64,000 nucleotides of DNA from Glycomyces luteolus (GTDB lineage: Bacteria > Actinomycetota > Actinomycetes > Mycobacteriales > Micromonosporaceae): positions 204,217 to 268,216 of the forward strand of contig NZ_JAPZVP010000004.1 in the NCBI RefSeq assembly GCF_027622875.1, in the 5' to 3' direction. Below the pieces are notes generated by a model, which saw only the letters and a list, made by a program, of their open reading frames with translations, was not told the DNA's origin and made no database searches. Position numbers and translations under genes: made by a program. Every line of letters begins with the position of its first letter. Position 1 is the first letter of the stretch. Positions 20,575-29,740 of this stretch are shown here, piece by piece.

Positions 20575-21996
20575 GTGAAGGTCGCGATCGTCGGATACGG
20601 CATGGCCGGGGCCCGCATCGCCCGCGAACTCGGGCGGCGCGGGGTCGAGGTCACCGTGTTCGGTGACGAACCCCAGGCCGCTTACAACCGCATCCTGCTC
20701 TCCAGCATGATCGCGGGCAAGCAGACCGAGGACGAGATCGCCCTGCCGGTCCCGCCCGAGAATGTCGAAGTGCGCCTCGGCGAAGCGGTCGAGTCCGTAG
20801 ATCTTGAGAAGAAGATCGTCAACGGCGTCGCCTTCGACAAACTGGTCCTGGCCACCGGCGCCGAGGCCTTCGTGCCTCCCATCCCCGGGCTGCTGCCGCT
20901 CCCCACCGGCGCCTACGTGCTCCGCACGATCGAGGACGCCCGCTCGATCCTCGACGAGGCCGCCAACCGCGCCAGCGCCATCGTGCTCGGCGGCGGACTG
21001 CTCGGCCTCGAGGCCGCGCGCGGCCTCGCCAAGCGCGGCATGGACGTCACCGTGGTCCACGCGGCCGGGCACCTGATGGACCGGCAGCTCGACCCCCTGG
21101 GTGCCAAGGTCCTCGCCGACTCCTACGCCGAGGTGGGCGTCCAGTCGATCGTCGACGCGCAGACCACCCGCGTCATCCACGGCGACGACGGCCTCACCCT
21201 CGTGCTCGCGGACGGGCGCACCATCACCGGCCAGCTCATGGTCGTCTCGTGCGGCATCCGCCCCAACGCCGACCTGGCCCGCTCGATCGGCATCGAGTGC
21301 GGTCGCGCCGTGAAGATCGACGACCAGTGCCGCACCTCCCACCCGGACGTGTTCGCGGTCGGCGACTGCGCCGAGCACCGCGGCATTCCCTATGGACTCG
21401 TGGGCCCGGCGTGGGAGCAGTCCGACGTCGTGGTCGACCTCCTCTCCGGCGTGAACCCGGACGCGGCCTACGAGGGCTCGCGCCTGGTGACGCGCCTGAA
21501 GGCCTCCGGGATCGAGCTCGCCGCGATGGGCGAGGTCGAAGGCGACGAGGTCGTCTCGTTCGCCGACCCGACGCGAGGCACCTACGCCCGCTTGGTCATC
21601 GACGCCGAAGGCCGCCTCGCGGGCGCGGTCATGCTCGGCGACAACCCGATGGTGGGCCAGGTGGTCCAGTTGTTCGACACCGGTGACCCGGTGCCGCACG
21701 ACCGCCGCACCCTCCTGATGGGCCGCCCCGGCGAGTCCGTGTCGGTGGCCCCCGATACTCCGGCGTCCATGTCCGACGAGGTCGTGGTCTGCCGCTGCAA
21801 CAACGTCACGAAAGGGGAGCTCGGCTCCGCGTTCCTCAACGGGGCGCGCACACCCGAGGCCCTGTCGGAGGCTACGCAGGCCTCGACCGGCTGCGGCACG
21901 TGTGCCGAGGACGTCGCGGGTCTGTGCAAGTGGCTGAACAGCACTGTCGCTGGAATCGGTCAGGCTGCCGAGCAATTGAATGAGGTGTCAGCATGA
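20575..21996 (+). CDS. NAD(P)/FAD-dependent oxidoreductase with C-terminal BFD-like [2Fe-2S] domain, nitrite operon
   Basis: 473 residues from a GTG with GGGAGG 9 bases upstream. It opens with an FAD Rossmann motif (VAIVGYGMAGARIAREL), has a second NAD-binding motif (AIVLGGGLLGLEAARGLAKRG), the FAD motif VFAVGDCAEHRG, and ends with a BFD-like cluster domain (CRCNNVTKGEL ... STGCGTCAED, four Cys). It resembles the N-terminal half of NirB as a separate protein (nasB-like). It probably feeds electrons from NAD(P)H to nitrite or nitrate reduction. It overlaps nirB by 4 bases (ATGA), so the two are co-translated. Confidence 0.88.
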   Translation: MKVAIVGYGMAGARIARELGRRGVEVTVFGDEPQAAYNRILLSSMIAGKQTEDEIALPVPPENVEVRLGEAVESVDLEKKIVNGVAFDKLVLATGAEAFVPPIPGLLPLPTGAYVLRTIEDARSILDEAANRASAIVLGGGLLGLEAARGLAKRGMDVTVVHAAGHLMDRQLDPLGAKVLADSYAEVGVQSIVDAQTTRVIHGDDGLTLVLADGRTITGQLMVVSCGIRPNADLARSIGIECGRAVKIDDQCRTSHPDVFAVGDCAEHRGIPYGLVGPAWEQSDVVVDLLSGVNPDAAYEGSRLVTRLKASGIELAAMGEVEGDEVVSFADPTRGTYARLVIDAEGRLAGAVMLGDNPMVGQVVQLFDTGDPVPHDRRTLLMGRPGESVSVAPDTPASMSDEVVVCRCNNVTKGELGSAFLNGARTPEALSEATQASTGCGTCAEDVAGLCKWLNSTVAGIGQAAEQLNEVSA

Positions 21997-24485
21997 GCAA
22001 GTTGGTAGTCATCGGCGACGGCATGGTCGGCCGCCGGTTCCTGGAGGCGGTCACCCAGCGCGACCCGTCCTGGGAGGTCACGGTCCTCTGCGAGGAGCCC
22101 CGCCCGGCCTACGACCGGGTGCGCCTCTCGGCGTTCTTCGACGGGGTCAGCGCCGAGGAGCTCTCGCTCGCCTCGGACCTGCCGAACGTCGAGGTGAAGC
22201 TGGGTGAGGCGGCCGTCTCGATCGCCCGGACCAGCAAGGTCGTGTACACCGACACGGCTGAGTACCCGTACGACAAGCTCGTGTTCGCCACCGGCTCCTA
22301 CGCGTTCGTGCCCCCGATGGAGGGCGCCGACCTCGAAGGCGTGTTCGTCTACCGCACGATCGACGACCTCGAGGCGATCAAGGCCCACTCCGAGGGCAGG
22401 CGCCACGGCGTGGTCATCGGCGGCGGCCTGCTCGGCCTCGAAGCCGCGAACGCGTTGAAGCTCCTCGGTCTCGAGACGCAGATCGTCGAGTTCGCCCCTT
22501 GGCTCATGGCCCGCCAGCTCGACGAAGCGGGCGGCGGCATCCTCAAGCAGCACATCGAGAAGCTCGGCATCGGCGTCGACTGCTCGACCGGCGGCACGAA
22601 GATCGAGGCCGTCGACGGCCGCCTGCGGATGGAGACCAACCGCGAAGGCGTCGCGTACGACACCGACCTGATCATCTTCGCGGCGGGCGTGCGCCCCCGC
22701 GACCAGCTCGCCCGCGAATGCGGCATCGAGGTCGGCGAGCGCGGCGGCATCATCACCGACCTGTCCTGCGTCACTTCCGACCCGGACGTGTACGCGATCG
22801 GCGAGGTCGCGGCGATGGAAGGCATGTGCTACGGCCTCGTAGCCCCCGGCTACTCGATGGCCGAAGTGGTCGCGGACCGGCTCGCGGGCGGCGAGGCGAC
22901 CTTCCCGGGCGCCGACATGTCGACGAAGCTGAAGCTCCTCGGCGTCGACGTCGCCCAGTTCGGCGCGATGGACGGACCGCTCTCCACCACCTACCTGGAC
23001 CCGGCGCACGGCACCTACGCGAAACTGATCCTCTCCGACGACGCGCAGACGCTCCTGGGCGGCATGCTCGTCGGCGACGCCGAGCCCTACCCGCTGCTTC
23101 GCGCCTCCGTGGGCGGCAAGGTCCCCGGCAAGCTCGCCGACCTCCTCGGCGGCGGCGAGATCGAGGGGTCGCTCCCCGACGGCGCGCAGGTCTGCTCCTG
23201 CAACGCGGTCACCAAGGGCGACATCATGGGCGCCATCCACGAGCAGGGCTGCTCCGACGTCGGCGAGCTCAAGGCCTGCACGAAGGCCGGCACGTCGTGC
23301 GGCTCGTGCATCCCGATGCTCAAGCAGCTGCTCAAGGAAGGCGGCGTCGAGGTCTCCAACGCGGTGTGCGAGCACTTCACCCAGTCCCGGGCGGAACTGT
23401 TCGACATCGTCAAGGTCACCGGCATCACCACCTTCTCGGAGCTCATCGCCCGCTACGGCTCCGGCGCGGGCTGCGACCTGTGCAAGCCCACCGTGGCCTC
23501 CATCCTCGCGAGCCTCTCCAACGGGCACATCCTCGAAGGCGAGCAGGCGTCCCTCCAGGACACCAACGACCACTTCCTGGCGAACATGCAGCGCAACGGC
23601 ACCTACTCGGTCGTCCCGCGCATCCCCGGCGGCGAGATCACCCCGGACAAGCTCATCGTCATCGGCGAAGTCGCCAAGGAGTTCGACCTCTACACCAAGA
23701 TCACCGGCGGCCAGCGCATCGACATGTTCGGCGCCCGCGTCGAGGACCTGCCGAAGATCTGGCGCAAGCTCGTGGACGCCGGGTTCGAATCGGGCCACGC
23801 CTACGGCAAGGCGCTGCGCACCGTCAAGTCCTGCGTCGGCACCGACTGGTGCCGCTACGGCGTCCAGGACTCGGTGAAGATGGCCATCGACCTGGAGCTG
23901 CGCTACCGCGGCCTGCGGAGCCCGCACAAGCTCAAGTCGGCCGTCTCCGGCTGCGCGCGCGAATGCGCCGAGGCCCGCGGCAAGGACTTCGGGATCATCG
24001 CGACCGAGCACGGCTGGAACCTGTACGTGGGCGGCAACGGCGGCTTCACGCCCCGCCACGCCGACCTGCTGCTGTCCGACGTGGACTCCGAGACGCTGGT
24101 GCGGACCATCGACCGGTTCCTGATGTTCTACATCTCGACCGCCGACCGCCTCCAGCGCACCTCGAAGTGGGTCGAAGCCCTCGAAGGCGGCATCGACTAC
24201 CTCCGCGAGGTCATCGTCGACGACAAGCTCGGCATCTGCGATGAGCTCGACGCGCTCATGGAGAAGCACGTCGAGAACTACGCGGACGAGTGGAAGGGCG
24301 TCATCGACGACCCCGAGAAGCTCCAGCGGTTCGTGTCCTTCGTCAACGCTCCCGAAGCGCCGGACCCCACGATCGAGTTCGAGGAGGTCCGCGGTCAGAA
24401 GTTCCCGGCCGGGTCCACCGAGCGCTCGCACAGCACGCCCGTCGCCCTCGGCACACCCGTAAGCCTGCGCTCACAAGGGAAATGA
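21993..24485 (+). CDS. nirB: Assimilatory nitrite reductase large subunit
   Basis: 830 residues, the usual NirB length. Domain order: FAD/NAD reductase (LVVIGDGMVGRRFLEAV; GVVIGGGLLGLEAANALK), BFD-like [2Fe-2S] domain (CSCNAVTKGDIMGAI; GTSCGSCIPM), and siroheme/[4Fe-4S] reductase domain with the cluster cysteines in SCVGTDWCRYG and SGCARECAEA. It reduces nitrite to ammonium with six electrons from NADH in the cytoplasm. It sits between the separate oxidoreductase and nirD. Confidence 0.96.
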   Translation: MSKLVVIGDGMVGRRFLEAVTQRDPSWEVTVLCEEPRPAYDRVRLSAFFDGVSAEELSLASDLPNVEVKLGEAAVSIARTSKVVYTDTAEYPYDKLVFATGSYAFVPPMEGADLEGVFVYRTIDDLEAIKAHSEGRRHGVVIGGGLLGLEAANALKLLGLETQIVEFAPWLMARQLDEAGGGILKQHIEKLGIGVDCSTGGTKIEAVDGRLRMETNREGVAYDTDLIIFAAGVRPRDQLARECGIEVGERGGIITDLSCVTSDPDVYAIGEVAAMEGMCYGLVAPGYSMAEVVADRLAGGEATFPGADMSTKLKLLGVDVAQFGAMDGPLSTTYLDPAHGTYAKLILSDDAQTLLGGMLVGDAEPYPLLRASVGGKVPGKLADLLGGGEIEGSLPDGAQVCSCNAVTKGDIMGAIHEQGCSDVGELKACTKAGTSCGSCIPMLKQLLKEGGVEVSNAVCEHFTQSRAELFDIVKVTGITTFSELIARYGSGAGCDLCKPTVASILASLSNGHILEGEQASLQDTNDHFLANMQRNGTYSVVPRIPGGEITPDKLIVIGEVAKEFDLYTKITGGQRIDMFGARVEDLPKIWRKLVDAGFESGHAYGKALRTVKSCVGTDWCRYGVQDSVKMAIDLELRYRGLRSPHKLKSAVSGCARECAEARGKDFGIIATEHGWNLYVGGNGGFTPRHADLLLSDVDSETLVRTIDRFLMFYISTADRLQRTSKWVEALEGGIDYLREVIVDDKLGICDELDALMEKHVENYADEWKGVIDDPEKLQRFVSFVNAPEAPDPTIEFEEVRGQKFPAGSTERSHSTPVALGTPVSLRSQGK

Positions 24486-24490
24486 TTGAA

Positions 24491-24832
24491 ATGCAAGCAA
24501 TCTGCGAGTTCGATCGCATCATCCCCGGCCGCGGGGTGGCCGCCCTCCTCGAGGACGGCACCCAGGTCGCGGTGTTCCGCCTCGCCGACGACAGCCTCTA
24601 CGCCGTGTCCAACCGGGACCCGTTCATGGACGCGAACGTCATGAGCCGGGGCCTGGTCGGCGACCGCGGCGGCGAGCCGATCGTCACCAGCCCCCTGCTC
24701 AAGCAGGCGTTCTCGCTCAAGACCGGCGTCTGCCTCGACGACGAGACGGTGGCCCTGGAGGTCTTCGCCGTCGAAGTCCACGACGGCGAGGTCCGCGTCG
24801 GCGTCAACTCGGAAGTGAAAGCGAGCGCCTGA
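24491..24832 (+). CDS. nirD: Nitrite reductase small subunit
   Basis: 113 residues with a Rieske-like fold. The segment NRDPFMDANVMSRGLVGDRG followed by PLLKQAFSLKTGVCLDD is the NirD hallmark. The Cys-x-His cluster ligands of true Rieske proteins are absent, as is normal for NirD. I start it at the second ATG (24491) because AAGGGA is then 10 bases upstream; an ATG at 24482, overlapping the nirB stop, would add three residues. It partners NirB in ammonium formation and overlaps the next gene by one base. Confidence 0.93.
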   Translation: MQAICEFDRIIPGRGVAALLEDGTQVAVFRLADDSLYAVSNRDPFMDANVMSRGLVGDRGGEPIVTSPLLKQAFSLKTGVCLDDETVALEVFAVEVHDGEVRVGVNSEVKASA

Positions 24833-25986
24833 TGGTCGCAGCCCCAGCCCCTTCCCGTGAAGCCGCCGCCGACGCGTCGCTCGCACCGCTGACCGGCTAC
24901 ACCGTGGCCGTCACCGCGCAGCGCCGCGCCGACGAGCTGGCGACCCTGCTCGAGCGCCGCGGCGCCCGCACGGTGGTCGCCCCGACGCTGCGCATCGTCC
25001 CGCTCCCGGACGACGAGGCGCTGCGAGCGGCCACAGTGGAGCTCATCCGCGAGGCCCCCGATCTCGTGGTGGCTACCACTGGAATCGGCTTCCGCGGCTG
25101 GCTCGAAGCCGCCGAGGGCTGGGGCATGGGCGACGACCTGCTCACCGTGCTGGGCCGCGCGCGCATCCTGTGCCGCGGCCCCAAGGCCCTCGGCGCGGTG
25201 CGCGCGGCGGGCCTCACCGAGGAGTGGACCGCGCCGAGCGAGACCGGCGACGAAGTCGTCGAGTACCTCCGCGAACGCGGCGTGGGCGGCCAGCGGGTCG
25301 CGATCCAGCTCCACGGCGACCCCGCCGAGGACTTCATCCAGACCGTCCGCGACGGCGGCGGCGCGGCCGTCGCCGTCCCGGTCTACCGCTGGACCCTGCC
25401 CACCGACATCACGCCCGTGCAGCGCCTCGTGGACGCCATCTGCGCCCGCCGCATCGACGCCGTGACCTTCACGTCCGCGCCCGCAGCGAACGCGCTGCTG
25501 CGCATCGCCGGAGACCAGGCCGCCGACATGCTCGAAGCGTTCCGCGCCTCCGCCGAGGACAACGGCGTCCTCTCCGTCTCGGTCGGCCCGATCACCGCCG
25601 CGCCGCTCACGCGCCTCGGCGTCGAATCGGTGCAGCCGCAGCGCGCCCGGCTCGGCGCGCTCGTGCGCACGGTCGCCTCGGCCCTGCCCAAGCGCTCCCG
25701 CAAGCTCCAGCTCGCGACCGGGCACAGCATCGAACTGCGCGGCCACATGGTCCTCCTCGACGACCAGCCGTTCCAGCTCCCGCCCGCCCCGATGGCCGTC
25801 ATACGGGCGCTGGCCTCCGCGAACGGCAAGGTCCTCTCGCGCGCCGAACTGCTCGGCCACCTGCCGCGCGGCGCCGACGGCCACGCTGTGGAGATGGCGG
25901 TGACCCGCCTGCGCGACGCCGTGCACCTCCGGTCCTGTGTGGAGACCGTCATCAAGCGCGGCTACCGCTTGAACCTCGAAGTCTAG
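24832..25986 (+). CDS. Uroporphyrinogen-III synthase fused to a winged-helix DNA-binding domain
   Basis: 384 residues. Residues about 20-270 are a HemD-type synthase (GYTVAVTAQRRADEL; DLVVATTGIGFRGWLEAA; DAVTFTSAPAANALL), which closes hydroxymethylbilane to uroporphyrinogen III on the route to siroheme and heme. Residues about 285-384 are an OmpR-type winged helix (LSRAELLGHLPRG; VEMAVTRLRDAV; VIKRGYRLNLEV). The fusion is known in actinobacteria and is normally found by nirBD. It is translationally coupled to nirD (TGATG). The pairing makes sense because NirB needs siroheme; the DNA-binding half may tie expression to tetrapyrrole supply. Confidence 0.92.
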   Translation: MVAAPAPSREAAADASLAPLTGYTVAVTAQRRADELATLLERRGARTVVAPTLRIVPLPDDEALRAATVELIREAPDLVVATTGIGFRGWLEAAEGWGMGDDLLTVLGRARILCRGPKALGAVRAAGLTEEWTAPSETGDEVVEYLRERGVGGQRVAIQLHGDPAEDFIQTVRDGGGAAVAVPVYRWTLPTDITPVQRLVDAICARRIDAVTFTSAPAANALLRIAGDQAADMLEAFRASAEDNGVLSVSVGPITAAPLTRLGVESVQPQRARLGALVRTVASALPKRSRKLQLATGHSIELRGHMVLLDDQPFQLPPAPMAVIRALASANGKVLSRAELLGHLPRGADGHAVEMAVTRLRDAVHLRSCVETVIKRGYRLNLEV

Positions 25987-25998
25987 AATCGCTGCTCG

Positions 25999-26028
25999 CG
26001 CCGCCCTGACCCCCGGGTCAGGGCGGCG
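25999..26028 (+). terminator. Terminator hairpin of the nitrite operon
   Basis: Perfect 14-base arms (25999-26012 and 26015-26028) with a minimal loop, 12 bases after the stop of the hemD-wHTH gene. GC-rich with no T-run, as common in high-GC actinobacteria. Confidence 0.7.
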
Positions 26029-26149
26029 TCAGCGTGTTCGCGCCGCTCACCGGCCATTGAGGATGGGTGGCGGGACCGGGCGCGACTCCGTACGATGAGG
26101 TTCCTGAGACCGTTAACGCCCGCTCAACGAGCCGTCATTGGAGGCCGCC

Positions 26150-26884
26150 ATGGCATACCCGCCGGCGCCGCAGTATCCGCAGTCGCCCCCGCCGGGGCCG
26201 AAGACCAGGCCCTGGTCGGTCACCGCCGTGGTGTGGACCCAGATCCTCACGGCCGTGATGCTCGTGGCCAGCGGCATCGCCATGTTCTCGGTGATGTCGT
26301 CCGTCGAGGACACCGTCACCAAGCAGCTGCTCGAAGACCCGGAGCTGGCGGACTCGGGGCTCACCGCCGACAACGTCAGCTCGCTCATGACCTTCACGTT
26401 CGCGCTGATCGCGGGCGTCTACGTGGTCATGGCGGTCTTCTACGTGGTCCTGGCCCTCCTGGTGAACAAGGGCAAGCGCCCCGCGCGCATCCTCAGCTGG
26501 ATCCTCTCGGGCATCGGCCTGCTGTGCTGCGGCATCGGCGGGCTCGTGGGCCAGCTCGGCTCGATGACCGCGAACGTCAACGGCCAGGAGTACCAGGACG
26601 AGGCCACGCAGGCCATCGAGGACGCCACGCCCGCCTGGGTCACCGCGATCGACTGGATCACGCTGATCCTGCTCATCGTCGGCTCGCTGGTGATCATCAT
26701 CCTGCTCGCCGTCCCGGCCTCGAACGAGTTCTTCCGCAAGGAAGAGCCGCCGATGGGCCCGTACATGGGCCAGCCGCCCTACGGCCAGCAGCCGCCCGGA
26801 CCGCAGCAGCCCGGCCCCGGCCAGCCCCCGTACGGGCAGCAGCCCCCCGGGCCGCAGCAGCCGCCCGGCCCGCCGCCGCAGTAG
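26150..26884 (+). CDS. Proline-rich four-helix membrane protein
   Basis: 244 residues, start chosen at the ATG with GGAGG 5 bases upstream. A short Pro/Gln-rich head (MAYPPAPQYPQ) is followed by four membrane segments (TAVVWTQILTAVMLVASGIAM; TFALIAGVYVVMAVFYVVL; ILSWILSGIGLLCCGIGGLV; WITLILLIVGSLVIIILLAV) and a tail of repeated QQPPGPQQPGPGQPPYG-like units. Function unknown. Similar Pro/Gln/Gly-tailed proteins occur at 40784-42828 in this window. Confidence 0.8.
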   Translation: MAYPPAPQYPQSPPPGPKTRPWSVTAVVWTQILTAVMLVASGIAMFSVMSSVEDTVTKQLLEDPELADSGLTADNVSSLMTFTFALIAGVYVVMAVFYVVLALLVNKGKRPARILSWILSGIGLLCCGIGGLVGQLGSMTANVNGQEYQDEATQAIEDATPAWVTAIDWITLILLIVGSLVIIILLAVPASNEFFRKEEPPMGPYMGQPPYGQQPPGPQQPGPGQPPYGQQPPGPQQPPGPPPQ

Positions 26885-26890
26885 CGCGAA

Positions 26891-26933
26891 CGAACGGCCC
26901 CACCACGGTTTCGAACCGCGGTGGGGCCGTTCG
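26891..26933. terminator. Bidirectional terminator between convergent genes
   Basis: 20-base arms (26891-26910 and 26914-26933) with one mismatch and a three-base loop, filling the gap between the rightward membrane protein gene and the leftward SDR gene. It can serve both. Confidence 0.8.
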
Positions 26934-28016
26934 CTATCCGTCGTACGCCGGGGTCTCCGCCCGCGGCACCGCGAACCGGCGCTCCGCGTCGAGCCCGGCC
27001 AGGCCTTCGCCGACCGGCGCGTCGTGCCAGGCGGCCAGCACCTCGCCCTCCTTCTGCCGTGTGAGGCCCGCTTTCAACTGCGGCGCCGCCGCGTTCGCGT
27101 CCCACCAGCGCCGCACCGTGTCGCCGAGGCGGGAGGCCCGGAACCCGGCGGCGACGGCCGGGCCGGTCGGCCGGGTCTGGAAGCCGTCGTAGTCGGGGGT
27201 GGGCACCCACATGCCGAGCGAATCGGGCCCGGACCACGGGTTGACGCCCTGCTCGAGCAGGAACTCCTGCGAGACCCAGGTCAAGTCCGGGCGTTCGGCG
27301 AGGACGCCGTGCTCGGTCAGGGCGTCGCCGACCTGGTCGAGGAACGCGCCGAATCCGAGGGGCTCGTCGATCGCGTCGACCGTGCCGTGCTCGCCGGTGT
27401 CGGCCGCGTCCAGCAGCCATGAGGCGTAGTCGTCGACGTCGATCCACTGGACCGGCCGCTCGCGCGGGCCAGGGGCCAGGACCTCGCCGCCCTCGGCGAA
27501 GCGCAGCGGCCAGTAGCCGAGGCGGTCGTTGCGGTCGGCGGGACCGACGATGAGGCCTGGCCGGGTGATGAACGCCTTGTCGCCCAAGCGTTCCCGCACG
27601 AGCTGCTCGCACGCGACCTTGCTGGCGCCGTAAGCCTCGAGGGACGGGTCGGTGGAGTCGGCGGCGGTCGGCTCGTGGAGGTCGTCGCTCACCGCGTCGA
27701 AGTGCTTGTAGACGGAGATCGTGGAGACGAACGACCAGTGCGACGCGTTGCCGGCGAGGGCGTCGAGGACCGGGCCGACGTGCGCGGGGATGCGCGCGAC
27801 GTCGAACACGGCGTCGAATGCCCTGCCTCGCAGCGCGTCGAGGCCTTCGCCGGTGGCGCGGTCGAGCTTCACGAACTCGGCCCCTTCCGGCGGTTCGCCG
27901 GTGGTGCCGCGGGAGGCGACGGTGACGCGGTGGCCGCGCTCGAGGGCGTGCCGGGCGATGGCCAAGGACAGGAACACGGTCCCGCCGAGGACGAGGATCT
28001 GCTTCTCGGTGCTCAT
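26934..28016 (-). CDS. NAD-dependent epimerase/dehydratase-family (extended SDR) protein
   Basis: 360 residues. A Rossmann start ILVLGGTVFLSLAI gives the nucleotide site (residues 7-20), and YGASK (129-133) supplies the catalytic Tyr and Lys. The overall form (GGTxFLS, later PVQWIDVDDYASWLLDAA) matches atypical SDRs related to isoflavone-reductase/CSP41-like epimerases. Substrate unknown. The gene stands alone on its strand, facing a terminator shared with the upstream membrane gene. Confidence 0.85.
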   Translation of the reverse strand: MSTEKQILVLGGTVFLSLAIARHALERGHRVTVASRGTTGEPPEGAEFVKLDRATGEGLDALRGRAFDAVFDVARIPAHVGPVLDALAGNASHWSFVSTISVYKHFDAVSDDLHEPTAADSTDPSLEAYGASKVACEQLVRERLGDKAFITRPGLIVGPADRNDRLGYWPLRFAEGGEVLAPGPRERPVQWIDVDDYASWLLDAADTGEHGTVDAIDEPLGFGAFLDQVGDALTEHGVLAERPDLTWVSQEFLLEQGVNPWSGPDSLGMWVPTPDYDGFQTRPTGPAVAAGFRASRLGDTVRRWWDANAAAPQLKAGLTRQKEGEVLAAWHDAPVGEGLAGLDAERRFAVPRAETPAYDG

Positions 28017-28152
28017 CACTCGAGCATGGTCCCCTGCCGGGCGGCGGGCAAGGGGCGTTCGCCCTGAGCAGACCGGGGCGGCGGACCGCGGCGACAGGAC
28101 GCGGATGTCGGAGCGGCGCCATACGATGGAAGCGAAGGGGGGTGGAGGCCCG

Positions 28153-28395
28153 ATGAGCAGCGACGGCACGGAATCCGACGAGTCCTTCTCCGCGTCCCCC
28201 GAGGCCCGACCGGACGACCCCGGCGACGAGACGCCGGACGACACGATCGATCTCGACCTCGAAGGCGACGGCGGCGTGGAGGAGTTCCTCTACGAGACCG
28301 AAGGCGACGGCGGCCTGGAGACCGAAGCCGCCGACCCGGACGAAACCGACATCGACGGGGGCGACAGCTCGTTCTACGACTTCGACGGCGATTGA
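28153..28395 (+). CDS. Small, highly acidic protein of unknown function
   Basis: 80 residues with GGAGG 5 bases before the ATG. Almost entirely Asp, Glu, Gly, Ser and Thr (for example DPDETDIDGGDSSFYDFDGD at the end), with no hydrophobic core, so it is probably disordered. No family known to me. The good ribosome site is the main reason for calling it. Confidence 0.55.
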   Translation: MSSDGTESDESFSASPEARPDDPGDETPDDTIDLDLEGDGGVEEFLYETEGDGGLETEAADPDETDIDGGDSSFYDFDGD

Positions 28396-28482
28396 GCGGC
28401 GGTGACCGGCGCCGGGCCGCGAAGCGGAAGGCCCGGACGACGGCCGCTGAACGCGGCCCGCGCCTTTCGTTAGGCTGCCCGG

Positions 28483-29172
28483 GTGAGCGACGATCAGCCC
28501 CGAGCCGCCTATTCCCGCCTTCCCCGCGACGAGGCCGAAGCGGTCGCCATGCAGACCGAGCTGGCCGGATGCGTGGTCGTCGCCGACGATGACACTCCAA
28601 TAGAGACGATCGCCGGACTTGACATCGCCTATGGCAAGCACAGCGACACCGCCATCGCGACCGCGGTCGTCCTGCGGCGCGGCGGCCTCGAAGTGCTCGA
28701 CCGGTCCGTCGTGCGCGGCGCCTCCGACTTCCCGTACGTGCCCGGGCTCCTCGCCTTCCGTGAACTCCCGTTGCTGCTCAAGGCGATCGAAGCGCTCTCG
28801 GTCACCCCCGACCTGTATGTGTGCGACGGGTACGGGCTCACCCACCCGCGCCGGTTCGGCCTCGCCTGCCATCTCGGCGTCGTCCTCGACGCTCCCGCGA
28901 TCGGCGTCGCCAAGAACCCGCCGCACCTGCCCGTCGAGGCCCCCGGGCCCGAACGCGGCGCGTGGACCGCGATCACCGCGAGCGGCGAGACCGTCGGCTG
29001 CGCCCTGCGCACCCAGGACGGCGTCAAGCCCGTCTACGTCTCGGTCGGCCACCGCCGTACCCTAGCCACCGCCCGCGACCTCGTGCTCGAACTCGCCCCG
29101 AACTACCGGCTCCCCGAACCGATCCGCGCCGCGGACCAGTTGGGCCGCAGGCGACTCGCGGCGACGGAATGA
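28483..29172 (+). CDS. nfi: Endonuclease V (deoxyinosine-specific DNA repair)
   Basis: 229 residues, GTG start. The catalytic core is recognisable: AGLDIAYG (Asp47), the FPYVPGLLAFRELP segment, CDGYGLTHPRRFGLACHLG with the second Asp and the strand-separating loop, and IGVAKNPP. It cuts DNA at the second phosphate 3' of deoxyinosine in hypoxanthine repair. Only 87 bases separate it from the acidic protein gene, so they may share a transcript. Confidence 0.92.
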   Translation: MSDDQPRAAYSRLPRDEAEAVAMQTELAGCVVVADDDTPIETIAGLDIAYGKHSDTAIATAVVLRRGGLEVLDRSVVRGASDFPYVPGLLAFRELPLLLKAIEALSVTPDLYVCDGYGLTHPRRFGLACHLGVVLDAPAIGVAKNPPHLPVEAPGPERGAWTAITASGETVGCALRTQDGVKPVYVSVGHRRTLATARDLVLELAPNYRLPEPIRAADQLGRRRLAATE

Positions 29173-29254
29173 CCACGGGGTAGGGCCGACCTTACCCCGC
29201 ACGGGGACGCTCGCAGGATGGATCCGGGTCCCGTTCGCCAATAGCGTCAACGGC

Positions 29255-29704
29255 ATGGAACAACCCGAAACCGTCAAGAACGCCGCCCTCCTGTGGGCCA
29301 CCGCGATCACCGCCGGGATCGTCGAGACGGTCCTTGCCGTCAGCGAAATCGCCCGCGACTCCGATCTGGACGCCGGGGTCTGGATGAACATCGGCGTCCG
29401 CTCCGCCGTCTACCTCGGCGCCTTCGTCCTCGTCGCCTTCTTCGCCCGCGGCCGCCGCTGGGCCCGCATCGGCCTCGCCCTGCTGCTGTCCGTCGTCGGC
29501 CTCGGCGCGATGGTCGTCCCCAGCGCCATCCAGCTGGCCGACGGCGAATCGCTCATCGCGGCCGTCGGCGGCGACGGCGAATTCGCCATGGCCTTCTTCG
29601 TGGTCCGGCTCCTCCACATCGCCGCCGTCCTGCTCGCCACGGCCCTGATGTTCAGCCCCGGCGCGAACGCCCACTTCCGGAAGCCCCAGCCCGTGACCGC
29701 CTAG
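29255..29704 (+). CDS. Four-helix membrane protein of unknown function
   Basis: 149 residues. Hydrophobic spans: LLWATAITAGIVETVLAV, SAVYLGAFVLVAFFA, IGLALLLSVVGLGAMVV and LLHIAAVLLATALMFSPGA, with a basic loop GRRWAR between spans 2 and 3. This is a small integral membrane protein of a type common in actinomycetes; I cannot assign a role. It ends in a bidirectional terminator shared with the MOSC gene. Confidence 0.75.
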   Translation: MEQPETVKNAALLWATAITAGIVETVLAVSEIARDSDLDAGVWMNIGVRSAVYLGAFVLVAFFARGRRWARIGLALLLSVVGLGAMVVPSAIQLADGESLIAAVGGDGEFAMAFFVVRLLHIAAVLLATALMFSPGANAHFRKPQPVTA

Positions 29705-29713
29705 AACGACAGC

Positions 29714-29735
29714 GCCCCGGCCCCGAGGCCGGGGC
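29714..29735. terminator. Bidirectional terminator hairpin
   Basis: Nine-base perfect arms (GCCCCGGCC / GGCCGGGGC) with a CCGA loop, in the 36-base gap between two convergent genes. Confidence 0.7.
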
Positions 29736-29740
29736 ACTGC

